From positions 2,418,001 to 2,482,000 of the forward strand of contig JBBMOL010000039.1 of the NCBI GenBank assembly GCA_037954665.1: a stretch of DNA of 64,000 nt. The letters are read 5' to 3'. The notes under the pieces are model-generated. The model had not been told where the DNA came from and did not search any database. It saw nothing but the letters and a program-made list of their open reading frames with translations. The translations under genes were made by a program, and so were the position numbers. Positions 11,301 through 23,046 of this stretch are shown here, piece by piece; position 1 is the stretch's first letter, and each line of letters opens with the position of its first letter. Source of the stretch: Laguncularia racemosa. Lineage: Eukaryota; Streptophyta; Magnoliopsida; Myrtales; Combretaceae.

Positions 11301-12800
11301 CTACGCAGGCGCTAGTTTCCCGCTGATGATAGCTTCTAACTCTCTGACTCTAGCTTGGGTCTTTTCCAGTTGAACTTCCAATGCCTTGTTCCTTTGATCA
11401 GATTCTTTGAATCAGTCCTTCCAGATATCCTTTTTGTAGTTTGCAGCCTCGAAATATACTTCCATTCGAGCCCTGACTTGCTCCAGATAGGTTTTTAGCT
11501 TTAGGTCTACCTTGTTTGGCTTAAGTTGGGTGATATCTAGGACCCGATATGCCCTTTCCCCTGTTTGATATAGCTGGTGGATTACAAAATCCCTAGTGGC
11601 TCGGTGCTTGCCTACTTTGTCATCCAGCTCTCCGAGGTCTACATTAGGACTCTCGATTCGGGCCTCCCATAGTGCCTTGACCTCTATTAGCTTGGCAAAC
11701 TTCTAAGCTACTAGTAAGTTCGGGTCTTGATACTTAAATGTGATTTCTCCCAGTGAAGGCCGATAAACTATGTCCTGAATAGTATCGAACTAGCGGACCA
11801 CCGAGTTGGGATGATAACCTATACATCCGTTGATACCGATTAGAGGTACGACTTGAAATTTACTGCAGGTTATGATGAATTTGTCACAGCAACTCCATCT
11901 AGCTATCCACAAGATGTCGTCGACACTGAAACCTTTAAGCACTTCTACCCAACTGTGGCTAGTAAGGTCGTTGGGCAGCTTTATCTTCTTTATGCATGAG
12001 TCCACGGGGTCCACTTATTGAGCCAAAGTTTTCCAGACCAGGTTTAACCCGAAACATTTGAGGTGGCTTACAAACCAGATCAGGATGAGGTTGATGTTTG
12101 AGCGGAGGATCCCGTGGCCCTTTTTCTTGACGAAGTTTAAATTCCAGATCTGTTCAGCCAGTAAAGTCGGGATGTAGGATTTTTCTTCCAAGAATTATGC
12201 CACCAGTTCTGTAACTCGGTAATGGACATAAAAGGTTCTAGTGGGGAAAAGTATGGTGGCGAAGGCTGTCAGGATGAAAGCACTCACCCTCCTTTGTTTA
12301 TAGCTCTTGGGGTCCCCACACAATACGTCTTTCTTGTCCCCATTATCTTCTCGGGCTATGAACCAGGCTTCTAACTCATCCATCCGTATGCAGTATCCAT
12401 TACAGTTTGCTAAGGCTTTGTTGATTGCTATCTTGCAGATACCCAGAAGTCTGCTGAAGATATTGGCTGGCCCGGCCTCAAGATCTGGTACGTACACTTC
12501 GTTGGTTAGTGCTGGAGCCTGTAGAAGTTGGGTGTACTCTTCTAGAGTGGAAGTGATCTCATGTGGCCCAATGAAGAAAGCTGCGGGATCTATTTCCCAT
12601 AGATAGAGGATGGCCCGTATCTAGGGTAAATTCATCTCCATCTTCACTAGTGAGAGGATGGGCCATATCTTCTACTGGATAAAGGCCTGCTCTTCTGGGT
12701 TTTACAGAGTAAACCGGTGGTCCAGCACCAATTTTGGGTCCAGAGGTTTGCAAACTCGGATCTCTTTGCGGAGGAGGTGGTCGATTGTGGAACTAGCCAT
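11301..12800 (-). pseudogene. ORF1 protein of the Tat-like element (DUF7745-like, coiled-coil C-terminus)
   Basis: One minus-strand phase with several scattered stops runs from the ATG at 12800 to a stop at 11301. About 65 residues in is the segment IRAILYLWEIDPAAFFIG followed by HEITSTLEEYTQLL. This resembles the helical protein annotated DUF7745 in many plant genomes and the extra ORF1 upstream of gag in Tat/Ogre elements. The C-terminal 90 residues are rich in heptad-like E/K/L/R (ALEVQLEKTQARVRELEAI), suggesting a coiled coil. The biochemical role is unknown. The DUF name is from memory of the family style, not a search. Confidence 0.6.
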
Positions 12801-13280
12801 CTATTACAACAGAAATTTCTAATTATAAAAAAAAAAAACTATATTACAATGATAACATTATAGGGAAATGTATCTGAATTCCATGAACAGAATAAAAGTA
12901 TTACATCATTAATCGATTATCAGCCCATGACTTTGTGTATGCAGATAGGTAGGTTCTAACAGGTCCCCAAGCTCTATGGCCTCCCGCATTCTTGAAGAAA
13001 TGGATTTCAAGTCATATTGAAGCATTGGGTGGGGTAGCCTAATCAGTCCTGAACGGTGATCATATCACTTCGCCCGAAACCTACACAATGGCCCCCCATC
13101 TTAGGGTCCTAAGATGGTCTAGGTTTGGCTTTATCTACTCACACAGTTACATGCATGCAAACTCAACAGTAAAAGTAAATAACTGACCCCTAAATCTAGT
13201 TAAGTCCTGAAAGGTTAGCAACAGCATTACAATCAAAAGACATTTCTTGGAAAAAGTGATTTGAGGAGATTCAAGTGGCT
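12801..13280 (-). other. 5' leader of the Tat-like element, primer site not recognised
   Basis: No coding motif was found. On the minus strand, directly after the 5' LTR, the expected TGGTATCAGAGC-like or other tRNA-complementary primer site cannot be identified, and the LTR's last dozen bases also differ from the other copies. Confidence 0.5.
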
Positions 13281-15293
13281 AGCCTACTAGAAGTTTTTTA
13301 ATTTCCATTCTTAATCCGACTTACACTAGACCCTATGCTCATCTAATATAGATCCTCGACTTAAATTAGGAATTTCATTTTATTTTGAAATTGCCACCCA
13401 ATAGTGGTTGGGAAAGATTGAATTAGGACTAATTGAGCAGATTAATCCTAATTTGGACAACTAGTCGGCGTGATTTTCTCTTTTCGTTTTTTGTGAAAGA
13501 GGAAATGGAAAACCAGAGTTTCTAGGTTCGGAGGCTAACCTATTAAAACCTTAAGGTTACCACCCTATTCTCCTGAAATCAAAACCTTATCCAAATGTCT
13601 TTTATTTTATTTTTGTTGTCTTTTATTGTGTTTTTGAGTAAGTTATTCTAAGAAAATGATTTTTTATTCTTTTTGGAGTTGCCCCAAATGGGTGTCTACG
13701 TACCTGCTATTCAGGATCAAACAGGTCGTAGTTCGCTTTTCTTGAAAAACTTTAATGTGTTTGTGAATTTTAATTATGAAATTACTTTTGGTTTACGTTT
13801 TTATCATTTTAGTATTTTTCTGGAAAAATCTAAGCCTAAGCTTGATCATTTGATTTTTTGGAAATAATAATTTTTTAGGAAAAAACCAATTTTGGATTTA
13901 TTTAAGAAAATGATTTTTCTAAGTGATAAAAAAAAAATTATTTCCCTATTTTTCAACTCACCTCTATTATTATAAATTTTTATTATTTTTTTATTAACTT
14001 TTATTAATTTCTATTGAAAAGTTTTCTCTTATATTATTTATCTACCATAAATTAAAAATCTAAATTTTATCATTTTTTCTAATATATCTTTATCATTTTT
14101 TATTATTTTATATTTTTATAATGTATTATTATTTTATTATTATTATTATTATTTTCTATTATTCACCCTAAATTAAATAAAAAAAATTACTCTAAATTCT
14201 AATTTCTATTTTTGAATTATAAATAACAAAGAGATAAATAAATTCAAAAAAATAAATAAAATAACTAAATAAATAAAAAATTTAAAAAAAATCCGACTTA
14301 CCTGGATCTGGGTCGGTACGCGGGTCGGGTCGGGTCGATCGGTTACGGCGGTTGGAAGTGCTCGTTGATGGCGTTCCAGCGGCCTTTTGAGGAGGTTGAG
14401 GTGTCGTTTCCTAGGTTTTCGGGGGTGGGGAACTCAACCGTGGCGGTGGATTTCTCCAAAAATGTCTCCTGGTGGCGGTTCGAGGCTTGATCGACGGTCG
14501 CGGCTTGGAAAAATCCGGCGAGGCTTCGATTTCTCTCTTTTTCTCACTTCTAATCCGTGCTTCTGCTTCCTCCCTTCGATTCCTATTTATAGACGCTCAA
14601 AAGCCCCTCCGGATAAGCTCAAATCCGTCGTTTGGTTAAACCCATCTTTTTTTTCCATTTTAGATTTGGCCTTATCTCGGAGATTTGATGTCAATCCATT
14701 GCTTTTTTATGATTTATCTGATGGATTTGGCTTAAAATCGACAGTAATCCAAAATATTTGAGAAAAAAACGAACAATTCCAACTCTGTTGGACTTGCTCT
14801 AGCTTCCTCTCGTGTTTGTTCGGGCAAAGGAGATGATCACGTGCAAGGCACGTGACTCTTCCTGGTCAATTATACGTTGCCACGTGGCAGCTCAAGGCAA
14901 AAGAAAAAAAATTGCACAGAGTGCTTCCGGGGGGGGAGGGTGGGGGAGGATTCGAACTCGGGACCTTAGGCCTTCAGTGCGTTTTCAGGCAGGCATGCGA
15001 ACCAGTTGAACTGGCTCAATTCTCGGTTTTTTCTATTTTCGCAATTTGCATATATGCAATGCGATTTTTATTATTTTTGTATTATTTTGGAATTCAAAAA
15101 ATTTGTAAAAATTATTTAATCCCTTTTATTACTATTTCTACAATTATTTTCCAAAATTGATGTATTTTTCCTATTTATTTTACTTTTTGAATATTTTTCC
15201 TATTTTTGCTAAATTAGAAGAAAATGAAAAAAAAAAGGAAAAATTTGAAAATTAATTATTATTGATCATTAGGGCAAAAATGGGGTGTTTACA
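13281..15293 (-). repeat. 5' LTR of the Tat-like element
   Basis: Aligns by eye along its whole length with 3706-5730. The right edge ends ...GGGGTGTTTACA, then CAAGG. On the minus strand it holds the tRNA-like module (about 15018-14948), TATAAATAGG (about 14589-14580), a GATCGACCCGACCCGACC stretch near 14338-14321 and the donor-like CAGGTAAGT near 14302-14294. The inner edge near 13281 has lost the terminal TTAGACTCGACA seen in the other three copies. Confidence 0.9.
14948..15018 (-). other. tRNA-like module in the 5' LTR
   Basis: The minus strand reads AGTTCAACTGGTTCGCATGC (A-box/D-arm-like), then AGGTCCCGAGTTCGAATCC (T-arm/B-box-like) about 45 bases later. A T-run lies downstream after a short C-rich spacer. 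It is the best-preserved of the four copies. No anticodon stem is evident. Confidence 0.55.
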
Positions 15294-15298
15294 CAAGG

Positions 15299-16630
15299 GT
15301 ACTCATAACCCCACCACATCATATATAATACATATAGTATTTGGATCCTAGGTTGGGAATTGTCATCTCCGACCCCAATATTCCAAGTAATATCGAGAAC
15401 TGCTAGTAAGAGCCCTAATACTCCTAAAATCTATCTCGGATCATTTTGGTATAGAACTCCACTAGGGATAACACCATATATTGATCATCGATGTGCTCCT
15501 AAGGGATCTGCTACCTCCGACCCTTTAGTCGATTTATGCAAAAACAACAACCAAGTTCTTAACTGAATCATTAATTAGTTTATTCAATTTCTATTACTAT
15601 CACATACAAACAGCAAATATAGTAAACACGTACTTGGAGGAGCTATTCCAAATTCACTCTTATTGTAATTATCAACGTTATCAGAACCTGTTATGTATAA
15701 AGAACTAAACTTAGTATTAGTCTACAATTTGATCTAAGTTCAGTTGGTTCATTAAATTAAGAATTAGCTTATTATCCCCTCCAAGTTACTTTAGTTTAAA
15801 TAAAACTAATTTTAAATTTATGAAAAACCGAGAAAAAGGAAGAAAGAAACATTTTATAAGTATTATAGAGCAACACGGCCATGTACATGGTCATATAGAA
15901 GAACATGGAGAGAAACACAAATGTGTACATAGCCATGTATCTCCTTCTAAAATAGGACACTCAATACACTCAAGTATACGGTCATATACTTGAACATATA
16001 ACCTATCACGCTAAAATAATCTTTCGATACACCCAAGTACTCAACTATGTATATGGCCATGTATCTCTTGGCGCTAAAAAAATTCTTCATGAAAATTCCC
16101 ATTTCATTTTTCTACCTTTTTAAGATTAAAAAATATATTACAAGTTCTAATTCTACAGTAATTAAGGTATATAAAAACACAATTTCATCATAGATAACAC
16201 ACTTACTTATTTCAATTTGCTCCAAACATCTTCAAATTAGTCTGAACCCACAAGCATGTTGTCACTTTACACCAATCACTCCTCAAACTGCTAATAATCT
16301 CTCAAATTGTAATGGAACTTTATACTTGATAAACATTCCTTGAATCAAGAAAACACACAATTAATCTATTAAGATTAAAGCTTACCTTGTGGATGTCACG
16401 TTGAGCCAAGTGGATTTATGTCACATGTGTGGACTTGTTGGTAGGAGCCAATAGGTTAGGGTTTCTTTAGAAAAAGAGATGGAACATAGGTTATGAAAAG
16501 GGAAAGAAGGGGTAGGGTAGAAAGCAATTTTATATACTGCCTATGGTGAAAGACCAAAATACCCTCATCTTTATTGTCTTATTGCTTATGTATCCCGACT
16601 TTTAAAATTTTATTTTTATTTTATTTTATG
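15299..16630 (-). repeat. Solo LTR of the Del-like family (second part)
   Basis: Continues the reverse LTR broken at 3705; the CAAGG copy 15294-15298 separates it from the Tat-like element. Landmarks shared in reverse with 49300-50100 are GGTACTCATAACCC, ACTCCACTAGGGATAAC and the repeated ACACGGCCATGTAC motifs (15870-16075). A TATA-like motif lies on the minus strand near 16535. The right edge is set at about 16630 from the resumed LINE sequence and the imperfect GTACT duplication, and is uncertain by tens of bases. Confidence 0.7.
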
Positions 16631-16635
16631 GTACT

Positions 16636-16800
16636 TTGCACTAGCCCTCCCCACTAAATCCCCTCTCCAAGAGCTTATCCATTTAGATTTACAGATGGGC
16701 CAAGTTTCCGACTTTGTAATTATTGAAGCCTATTTGGATACTAGGTGAGATATCAATAAAATTACCCTTTTGTTTAGCCCCCAAAAAGAAAAAAAAAAGC
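16636..16800 (+). pseudogene. 3' end and A-rich tail of the interrupted LINE
   Basis: The sequence has the proline/leucine-rich end of plant LINE ORF2 RNase H regions (CTSPP, then LQELIHLDL in an adjacent phase). Next come an ATCAATAAAATTACCC-like 3' end and an A-rich tail at about 16780-16798. Its position directly after the reverse solo LTR supports it being the continuation of 1690-3283. Confidence 0.6.
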
Positions 16801-17694
16801 ACTTAGGCTCTTATTTATAGAAATCAAGTCTTATAACTTTGACATTGCATGAGTCACCCCTTGGGATCTTAGATCATCACAATATCATCATACAAAGAAA
16901 ACATTGACTCCCAACAATGGAAAAATAATAATAATAATAATAATTAATATTTACAAGTTATTCATGTAGATGGTTTTCCAACTTAATGATTGGTGGTAGA
17001 CAGCAATGAAGTCAATCACTAAATAATATTAGATAGTTGGATATTGAACAACTTAATTATGATGTTTATCTAATCACTTGCTTAGTAAATATATGCTGAT
17101 AAATGGATAATATTTGTAGGTCTAATAATGTGTGTAGGGGTTCCTACATGGAAAGGCATGTATTGAAAAAGGCACGAATCAACAATGATGGAGATTTAAA
17201 TTATTAGGATAATTATGATTTAAGATAATATACACACTAACATGCATAAGGTTGTTGGAAGGTAAATGATTGTGTCACTTGATGTTTAAAGTAGTCTTGA
17301 ATTTAATTCTCAAATGATTCATTTTACCTCCAACAAAATATTTAAGAAGAACAAAAAAAGGTACATTTCATCTTTTATGCACTTGCACATTTGCTTATAG
17401 TTACTCGTCTAGTGGTTTGGGATATGAAATGAATGGATATGTCCCCTATTGAGACTTAAATCAATTTCCTTTATGTTGCCTTAATGTGTCTCAACTACTT
17501 GGTTAAAATAGAATAAATTAAGTCAATTGAATGAAATGGTAAACCAAAAGACAAAGGAGTGTAAGGTTTAACAAAAACTTAGAGGCATGGAATGAAGCCT
17601 ATGCAATTAGAAGATTTTAGGAGCTCAAATCATGAAAGTTCTATCAACTAAACTGATAAGGGCGTAGTATAAGAGAAGGTGGAAAGATTATCTG
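16801..17694. other. AT-rich DNA without recognised gene
   Basis: Contains an (AAT)n run at about 16927-16943. No protein or RNA motif was recognised on either strand. Confidence 0.6.
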
Positions 17695-18046
17695 TGTTTG
17701 TTTTAAGAGGAGAATTGCTACTAATGATAGAATAAGGAAAAAAGAAATCTAGAATTGAAGAAGCAATTAATTAATTAATTAATTAATTATTATTTTCTTA
17801 TTGTAGAAACAAGATCAATTGAAGTGCCTATTTATAGGCATGCATCTATAGAGAGATTTTGCACTTAAAAGATGCAGAGTAATCTGTACTAACAACTAGA
17901 TAAACTCAAATCTACACTAAACTAGATAAGCATAAGCAACATGCTATTATTATCTTTTATCAAAAGAAATCTTTTAGCTAACAAACTAATATTGAAAAGA
18001 TTCTATAGAAATTTCCTCTAACATATTTTGAATCATATCTCCGACA
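17695..18046 (-). repeat. 3' LTR of the copia element
   Basis: 352 bases, about 92-94 percent identical by eye to 24139-24492, with a (TTAA)n-type tract near 17767-17790. The PPT AAGGGGGAG (minus strand) abuts it at 18047-18056. Confidence 0.92.
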
Positions 18047-18056
18047 CTCCCCCTTA

Positions 18057-19912
18057 ATTCAAAATCGCAAACTCCAAGCATGCTTCTAAGATAAGTATGT
18101 CTTTGACTTAACACGGCTTCGGTGAAAATGTCTGCAATTTAAGCCTTAGTGTTACATAATTTCATAGTTATCTCTCCTTTGTTAACTAATTCTTGAATGA
18201 AATGAAATCTTAACTCAATGTGCTTTGATCTTTCATGAAATGCAGGATTCTTTGACATTCCAATTGCTAATTTATTATCACAATAAAGTTCAGTTCCCTT
18301 TCTTGATTTTGATGCAAATCACACAGCATTCTTCTAAGCTAAATGCCTTGACATGCTACTGTAGGAGAAGCTATGTACTCTACCTCAACTGTTGACAGAG
18401 CTATTGTTGCTTGTTTCTTAGAATTCCTTGTGATGGCACCTGATCCTAGACTAAACACATTTCTTGAAGTGCTTCTTCTATCATCCATTAAGCTTAACCA
18501 ATCACTATCAACAAAGCCTGCTAATTTAAAATTGGTTACATGAGTGTACTAGATTCCATAGCTTAATGTTCCTACAATATACCATAGAATCCTCTTTACT
18601 ACTCCATAATGTTGCATTGATGGACTGCTCATAAATTTTAACACAACACCAACTGAAAATGAGATGTCTAGTCTTATGTGTGTTAAATATATCAATCCAC
18701 CAACTAAACTTCTGAATTGCCTTTGATTTGCTTGTGCAGTTCCATCCTCTTGTTGCAATTTTTTATTCATGTTCATTGGAGTAGTAGCCTTCTTGCAATT
18801 TAACATGTTAAATTTCTTTAGCAAGTCCCCTGCATATTTCTTTTGGCAAACGAACACCCTAGTTTCATCTTGAAGTATCTCTAGTCCAAGAAAGTAATGT
18901 AGCAATCCCAAGTCTATCATTTCAAACTTGCCCATCATGCTAGATTTAAACTCTTCTGCAAGAGTAGAATTTGACCCTGTATAGATTATATCATCTACAT
19001 ATAAGTAGGTTATGATAAAATCAACGTTGCCTTCCTTCTTTAGATAAAGAGTGGACTCATTTTCACTCCTTGCAAATCCATTTTGCTGGAAATATTCATC
19101 ACTCTTGCTAAACTATGGTCGTGGAGCCTACTTCAAGCCATAGAGAGCTTTTCTTAGTTTATACACTTTCCCTTCTTTCCCATGAATCACAAAGCCTTTA
19201 GGTTGTGAGACATAAACTTCTTCTTCAAGTTCACCATTAAGAAATGTTGATTTGACATCTAATTGATACACCTTCCATTTTAGTTGTGCTGCCAATGCCA
19301 AGAGCACTCTTACAGTTTCAAATTGAGCCACTAGAGAAAAAGTCTCCTCATAGTCAATCTCTTGTTGTTGAGAATAACCCTTTGCAACCAATCGAGCTTT
19401 ATGCTTTTGAATACTTCCATCAACATTAAATTTTGTCTTGAAAATTCATTTTATGCCTATAATATTCTTTCCATCAGGCAAGTCTATTAACTCCCAAGTT
19501 GAGTGTTTTTCTATAGACATGAGCTCTTCTTTCATTGCCTTTTTTCCACTCCTCTTTCTCTGTTGCCTCCTCATAAGTGGAAGGGTTTGGAGCTAATAGT
19601 GCATACTCATTTGACTCATAGATTTCTCACAATGATTTGAATTTCCTTGGTGGTGTCTCCTTTGTAGATTCATTTAAACTGCTCACCTTTAAGCTTGCAC
19701 TTAGTGTAGTTGCTAGACTGCTCTCAATTGGTGTAGAAGGTAGTGGATGAGTTGTATATAAGTTTAATTCTTACATTAATGGGGTTTGAGACAATTCTTC
19801 CATACTAACATTGTTGCTATTCCATTCTTAGCCTACATTCTCATTAAACACTACATTTGTATTGACAATTATCTTGCTAGTAAGAGGATTATACATTTTA
19901 CATGCTTTTGAT
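18057..19912 (-). pseudogene. Copia reverse transcriptase and RNase H, with integrase C-terminus
   Basis: RT frames (19391-19128 and 18938-18549) show ARLVAKGYSQQ-like start, DYEETFSLVAQFETVR, YQLDVKSTFLNGELEEEVYV, KVYKLRKALYGLK, the catalytic box YVDDI near 18985 and FEMIDLGLLHYFLGLEI. The RNase H follows (about 18540-18060) with DSDW, DRRSTS, SKKQATIALSTVEVEYIA. Stops and phase changes break it into pieces but the catalytic Asp residues remain. The sequence from 19400 to 19912 is the decayed link to integrase. Copia RT lies after integrase in the polyprotein, matching this order. Confidence 0.9.
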
Positions 19913-20966
19913 TTAGAACAATAGCCAATGAAAATACACTTCATTAATTTTCCATCTAATTTTTGGCGATCTTGAGAATTTACTAAAGCATAAGAAATAC
20001 AACAAAAGAACTCTTAGATGACTTACAGTTAGTTTGCTCCCTTTCCATGCTTCAAAAGGAGTGCAATCTTGTATTGCTTTTGTTGGGGAAAGGTTTAACA
20101 AGTATATTGCTGTTGCAACGGCTTTTGCCCAATATGAATTTGGTAGTTCTTTATCTTTTAACAAACTTCTCACCATCTCCACCATTGTTCTATTCTTCCA
20201 TTTAGCTACTCCATTCTACTTTGGAGTATATGGTGCAATTAACTCTCGTCGAATTCCATTTTCCTCACAAAAGTGCTTGAAATCCTTTGAAAGAAATTCA
20301 CCACCTTGTCTATTCAAAGTACCTTTATGCTTGCACCACTTTGCTTCTAAACCAATGCTTTAAATTTCTTGAAATTCTCTAAGGTTTCTTATTTGGATTT
20401 CAAGAAATATACCCAACTCATTCTAATGAAATCATTCATGAATAGAAGAAAGTAGTAACTTCCTCCTAACGATTTTGTGTTCATAAGACCACTTAAATCT
20501 ACATGTACTAGTTGAAGACATACCTTGGCTCTCCATTCTTACCCTAAAGGAAATGACTTCTCGGTTTGCTTACCGTAAATACATCCTTCACACACATCAA
20601 GCGACTGATTTTTTGGTAGTCCATGAACCATACCTTTTCTGTCTAGTAACTAAAATCCTTTCTCATTCAAGTGTCCATATCAAAGATGCCACAACTTAGA
20701 CTTAGTTTTCTCTTTAGCAACTAAGGCACAACCTTCCATAGTAGAGACCTCAAGTGGGAACATCCTGTTCTTGGTCATTTGAATATTTACAATCACTTCA
20801 CTTGATTGTTTATCCTTAATGACACACTCTCCATCATCAAACATAACTGTGTATCCACTAACCATTAACTATCCAACACATAATAAATTATGTACCAAAT
20901 TGGGAACAAATTGAACATTATATAAAAGCTTTATGTTACCTTGGTGTGTTTTTACCGCTACTGTTC
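19913..20966 (-). pseudogene. Copia integrase and protease C-terminal part
   Basis: Minus-strand pieces include the GAG pre-integrase/zinc segment (20865-20580, around NRMFPLEVSTMEG and LWHL), the core (20560-20200) and the well-kept stretch MVEMVRSLLKDKELPNSYWA, then AVATAIYLLNLSPTKAI (20185-19960). The protease tail (VPNLVHNLL-like) lies at about 20966-20870, directly beside the inserted solo LTR. Several stops and one or more phase changes are present. Confidence 0.85.
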
Positions 20967-21252
20967 CCTTTTGTAAACACCACATTTTTGCCCTTAATAA
21001 TTAATACTGGTCAATTTTTAATTTTTTTCATTTTTTACAATTTTTCTTCTAATTTAGCAAAAATAGGAAAAATATTCAAAAAAATAAAATAAATAGGGAA
21101 AATATATCAATTTTGGAAAATAATTGTAGAAACTATAAGAAAAGGTGTTAAATAATTTTTACCAATTTTTGGAATTTCAAAATAATATAAAAATAATAAA
21201 AATCGCATTAAATATATGCAAATTGCGAAAATAAAAATAAAAATGTGTAAAT

Positions 21253-21330
21253 GGGCTAACCCAGCTAGTTCGAGCCATGACTGTGTGCACGAGGAAAGAG
21301 GTTAGGTCGCGGGTTCGAAATGCGGGAGAA
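21253..21330 (+). other. tRNA-like module in the solo LTR
   Basis: GGGCTAACCCAGCTAGTTCG (D-arm/A-box-like) is followed about 40 bases on by AGGTCGCGGGTTCGAAATGC, containing GGTTCGAAA (B-box-like), then a T6 run at about 21351. It occupies the same place as in the other three LTRs. Confidence 0.5.
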
Positions 21331-21671
21331 GCAGATTCTACATTTTGCAATTTTTTGCCTCACTCAAGACACGTGTCAGCTCACGATTGGACGACACGAA
21401 CGCACGCACCAGGCGCATGATCTTCTTGTTCCTTCGTCTGAGATCGTTGCCGGTGAGAAAAATCGAATTTCGGCCATTTTGATTCGATTTTTTACACAAA
21501 TCCAACAAGTATTTAGCTAAAATGAGATAAACATCATCCAATTAGAATAAAATCACAACAAAATCCAAGATTTACACGAATCAAAGGCAAATCGAAGGAG
21601 GGTTTTAACCGCAAATCCAATTCATCTCAATCGGAGGAAATTTGAGCTTATACAACTCAATTTTTTGCGTC

Positions 21672-21679
21672 TATAAATA
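21672..21679 (+). promoter_or_regulatory. TATA box of the solo LTR
   Basis: TATAAATA in the context GTCTATAAATAGG, conserved in all four copies of this LTR family. It probably marks the U3/R pol II promoter. Confidence 0.65.
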
Positions 21680-21976
21680 GGAATCGAGGAGAGGAAGCCA
21701 AAGCACGAATCAGAAGAGAGAAAGGAGAGAAAATAAGAGAGATTGGAGCCGTTGGACTTCACGCGACCCATAACCGTCGACAACCTCTTCAAACCACCAC
21801 TTGGAGAGGCTTTTGGAGAAATCCACCACCACCATTGAGTCCCTCGTCCTCAAAAACGTTGGAAACACCCTATGATCGACAGAAACGGATGCCAGAGCGC
21901 CGCTTGTGACGATCCTCGACCATCGCCCGATTCGGCCTGATTCGACCCAACTCGACTCGCGCATTGTATTCAAACC

Positions 21977-21985
21977 CAGGTAAGT
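21977..21985 (+). promoter_or_regulatory. Conserved splice-donor-like site in the LTR
   Basis: CAGGTAAGT, a perfect plant 5' splice-site consensus about 300 bases after the TATA box, followed by a long A/T-rich stretch as in plant introns. The same site occurs at 54987-54995 and in reverse near 4745 (one-base variant) and 14298. Confidence 0.45.
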
Positions 21986-21999
21986 CGGATTTTCCGATT

Positions 22000-22030
<31 letters not shown>

Positions 22031-23046
22031 TCGCATTTTATTTATTATTTATTTATTTATTTATTCATTTGTTATTTATAGTTAAAAAATAATATTAGGA
22101 AAATGTTAGAATTTAGATTAGTTTTTTTTAGGTTTAGTTTAGGATAGAATAAATAACAAAAAATAATAAAATAATAAAGAATAAAAATATATTAGGAAAG
22201 ATGATAGAATTTAGATTTTTAGTTTAGGGTAGATAAAATAAATAAAAAGAAAAAAATATTATTAATTAATTAATTAAGATAAAATAATAAAAATTAACAA
22301 GAAAATAAAAAATAAAAAATAACAAATAATAATAATATTAGAGGTAGGTTAATAATAGGGAAATAAAAAATAATTTTTATCACTTAGAAAAATCCTTTTC
22401 TTAAATAAATCTAAAATTGGTTTTTCCTTAAACTAATTTTTTCAAAAAAAAAAAAAGTAATCAAGCTTAGGCTTAGATTTTTTTCCAAGAAATACTAAAA
22501 TGATAAAAACGTAAACCAAAAGTAATTTCATAATTAAAATTAACAAACCCACTAAAGTTTTTCATGAAAAATGAATTACGGCTTGTTTGATCTTGAATAG
22601 CAGATACGTAGGCACCCATTTGAGGCAACTCTAAAAAGAATAAAAAATCATTTTTCCATATTAGAATAAATTATTCAAAAACACAACAAAAAGAGAACAA
22701 AAAATGAATAAAAATAAAAGACATTAGAATAAGGTTTAGATTTCAGGAGATTAGCGTGGTTACTTCAAAGTTTTAATAGGTTAGCCTCCAAGTCCAGCAA
22801 CTCTGGTTTTCCCTTTCCTCTTTCACAAAAATGAAAAGAGGAAATTCCGTTGACTAGTTGTCCAAATTAGGATTAATTTGCTCAATTAGTCTTAATTCAA
22901 TAATACTTCCCAACTTCAGTTGGGTGGCAACTCCAAAATAAGATGAAATTCCTAGTTCAAGTCGAGGACTTATATTAGATGAGTATAAGGTCTAGTATAA
23001 ATCGAATTAGAAATGATAATGAAAAATAAAAAATTTAGACTCGACA

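Larger units (their letters stand above)
3706..15293 (-). mobile_element. Tat/Ogre-like Ty3/gypsy retrotransposon, nearly full span, nested
   Basis: Two long direct repeats of about 2.0 kb (3706-5730 and about 13281-15293) enclose minus-strand pol domains in gypsy order: RT, RNase H, extra archaeal-type RNase H, integrase. The outer ends are TG...CA, and CAAGG occurs just before 3706 and just after 15293, a perfect five-base target duplication. On the minus strand the 5' LTR is the right-hand copy. A polypurine tract abuts the left LTR. The dual RNase H and the RT sequence style (DMPGLDQSIVVHRLP, FSFMDGFSRYNQIKM) are typical of the Tat/Ogre group. No gag zinc knuckle or protease DTG was found between ORF1 and RT, so the copy is probably internally deleted or non-autonomous. 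Confidence 0.9.
20972..23046 (+). mobile_element. Solo LTR of the Tat-like family inserted in the copia protease
   Basis: 2075 bases from TGTAAACACCAC to TTTAGACTCGACA, related by eye to the LTRs at 3706-5730 and 13281-15293 but in opposite orientation and more diverged. It is bounded by CCTTT at 20967-20971 and at 23047-23051, a perfect five-base target duplication, so it arose from a true insertion followed by LTR-LTR recombination. It contains the tRNA-like module (21253-21330), TATA box (21672-21679) and donor-like site (21977-21985). Confidence 0.93.

Noticed and set aside
14387..14761. 124-codon plus-strand open frame in the left block
   Set aside because: It lies antisense inside the 5' LTR of the Tat-like element in its CG-rich R region. 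It has no protein motif, and the related LTR copies do not keep the frame.
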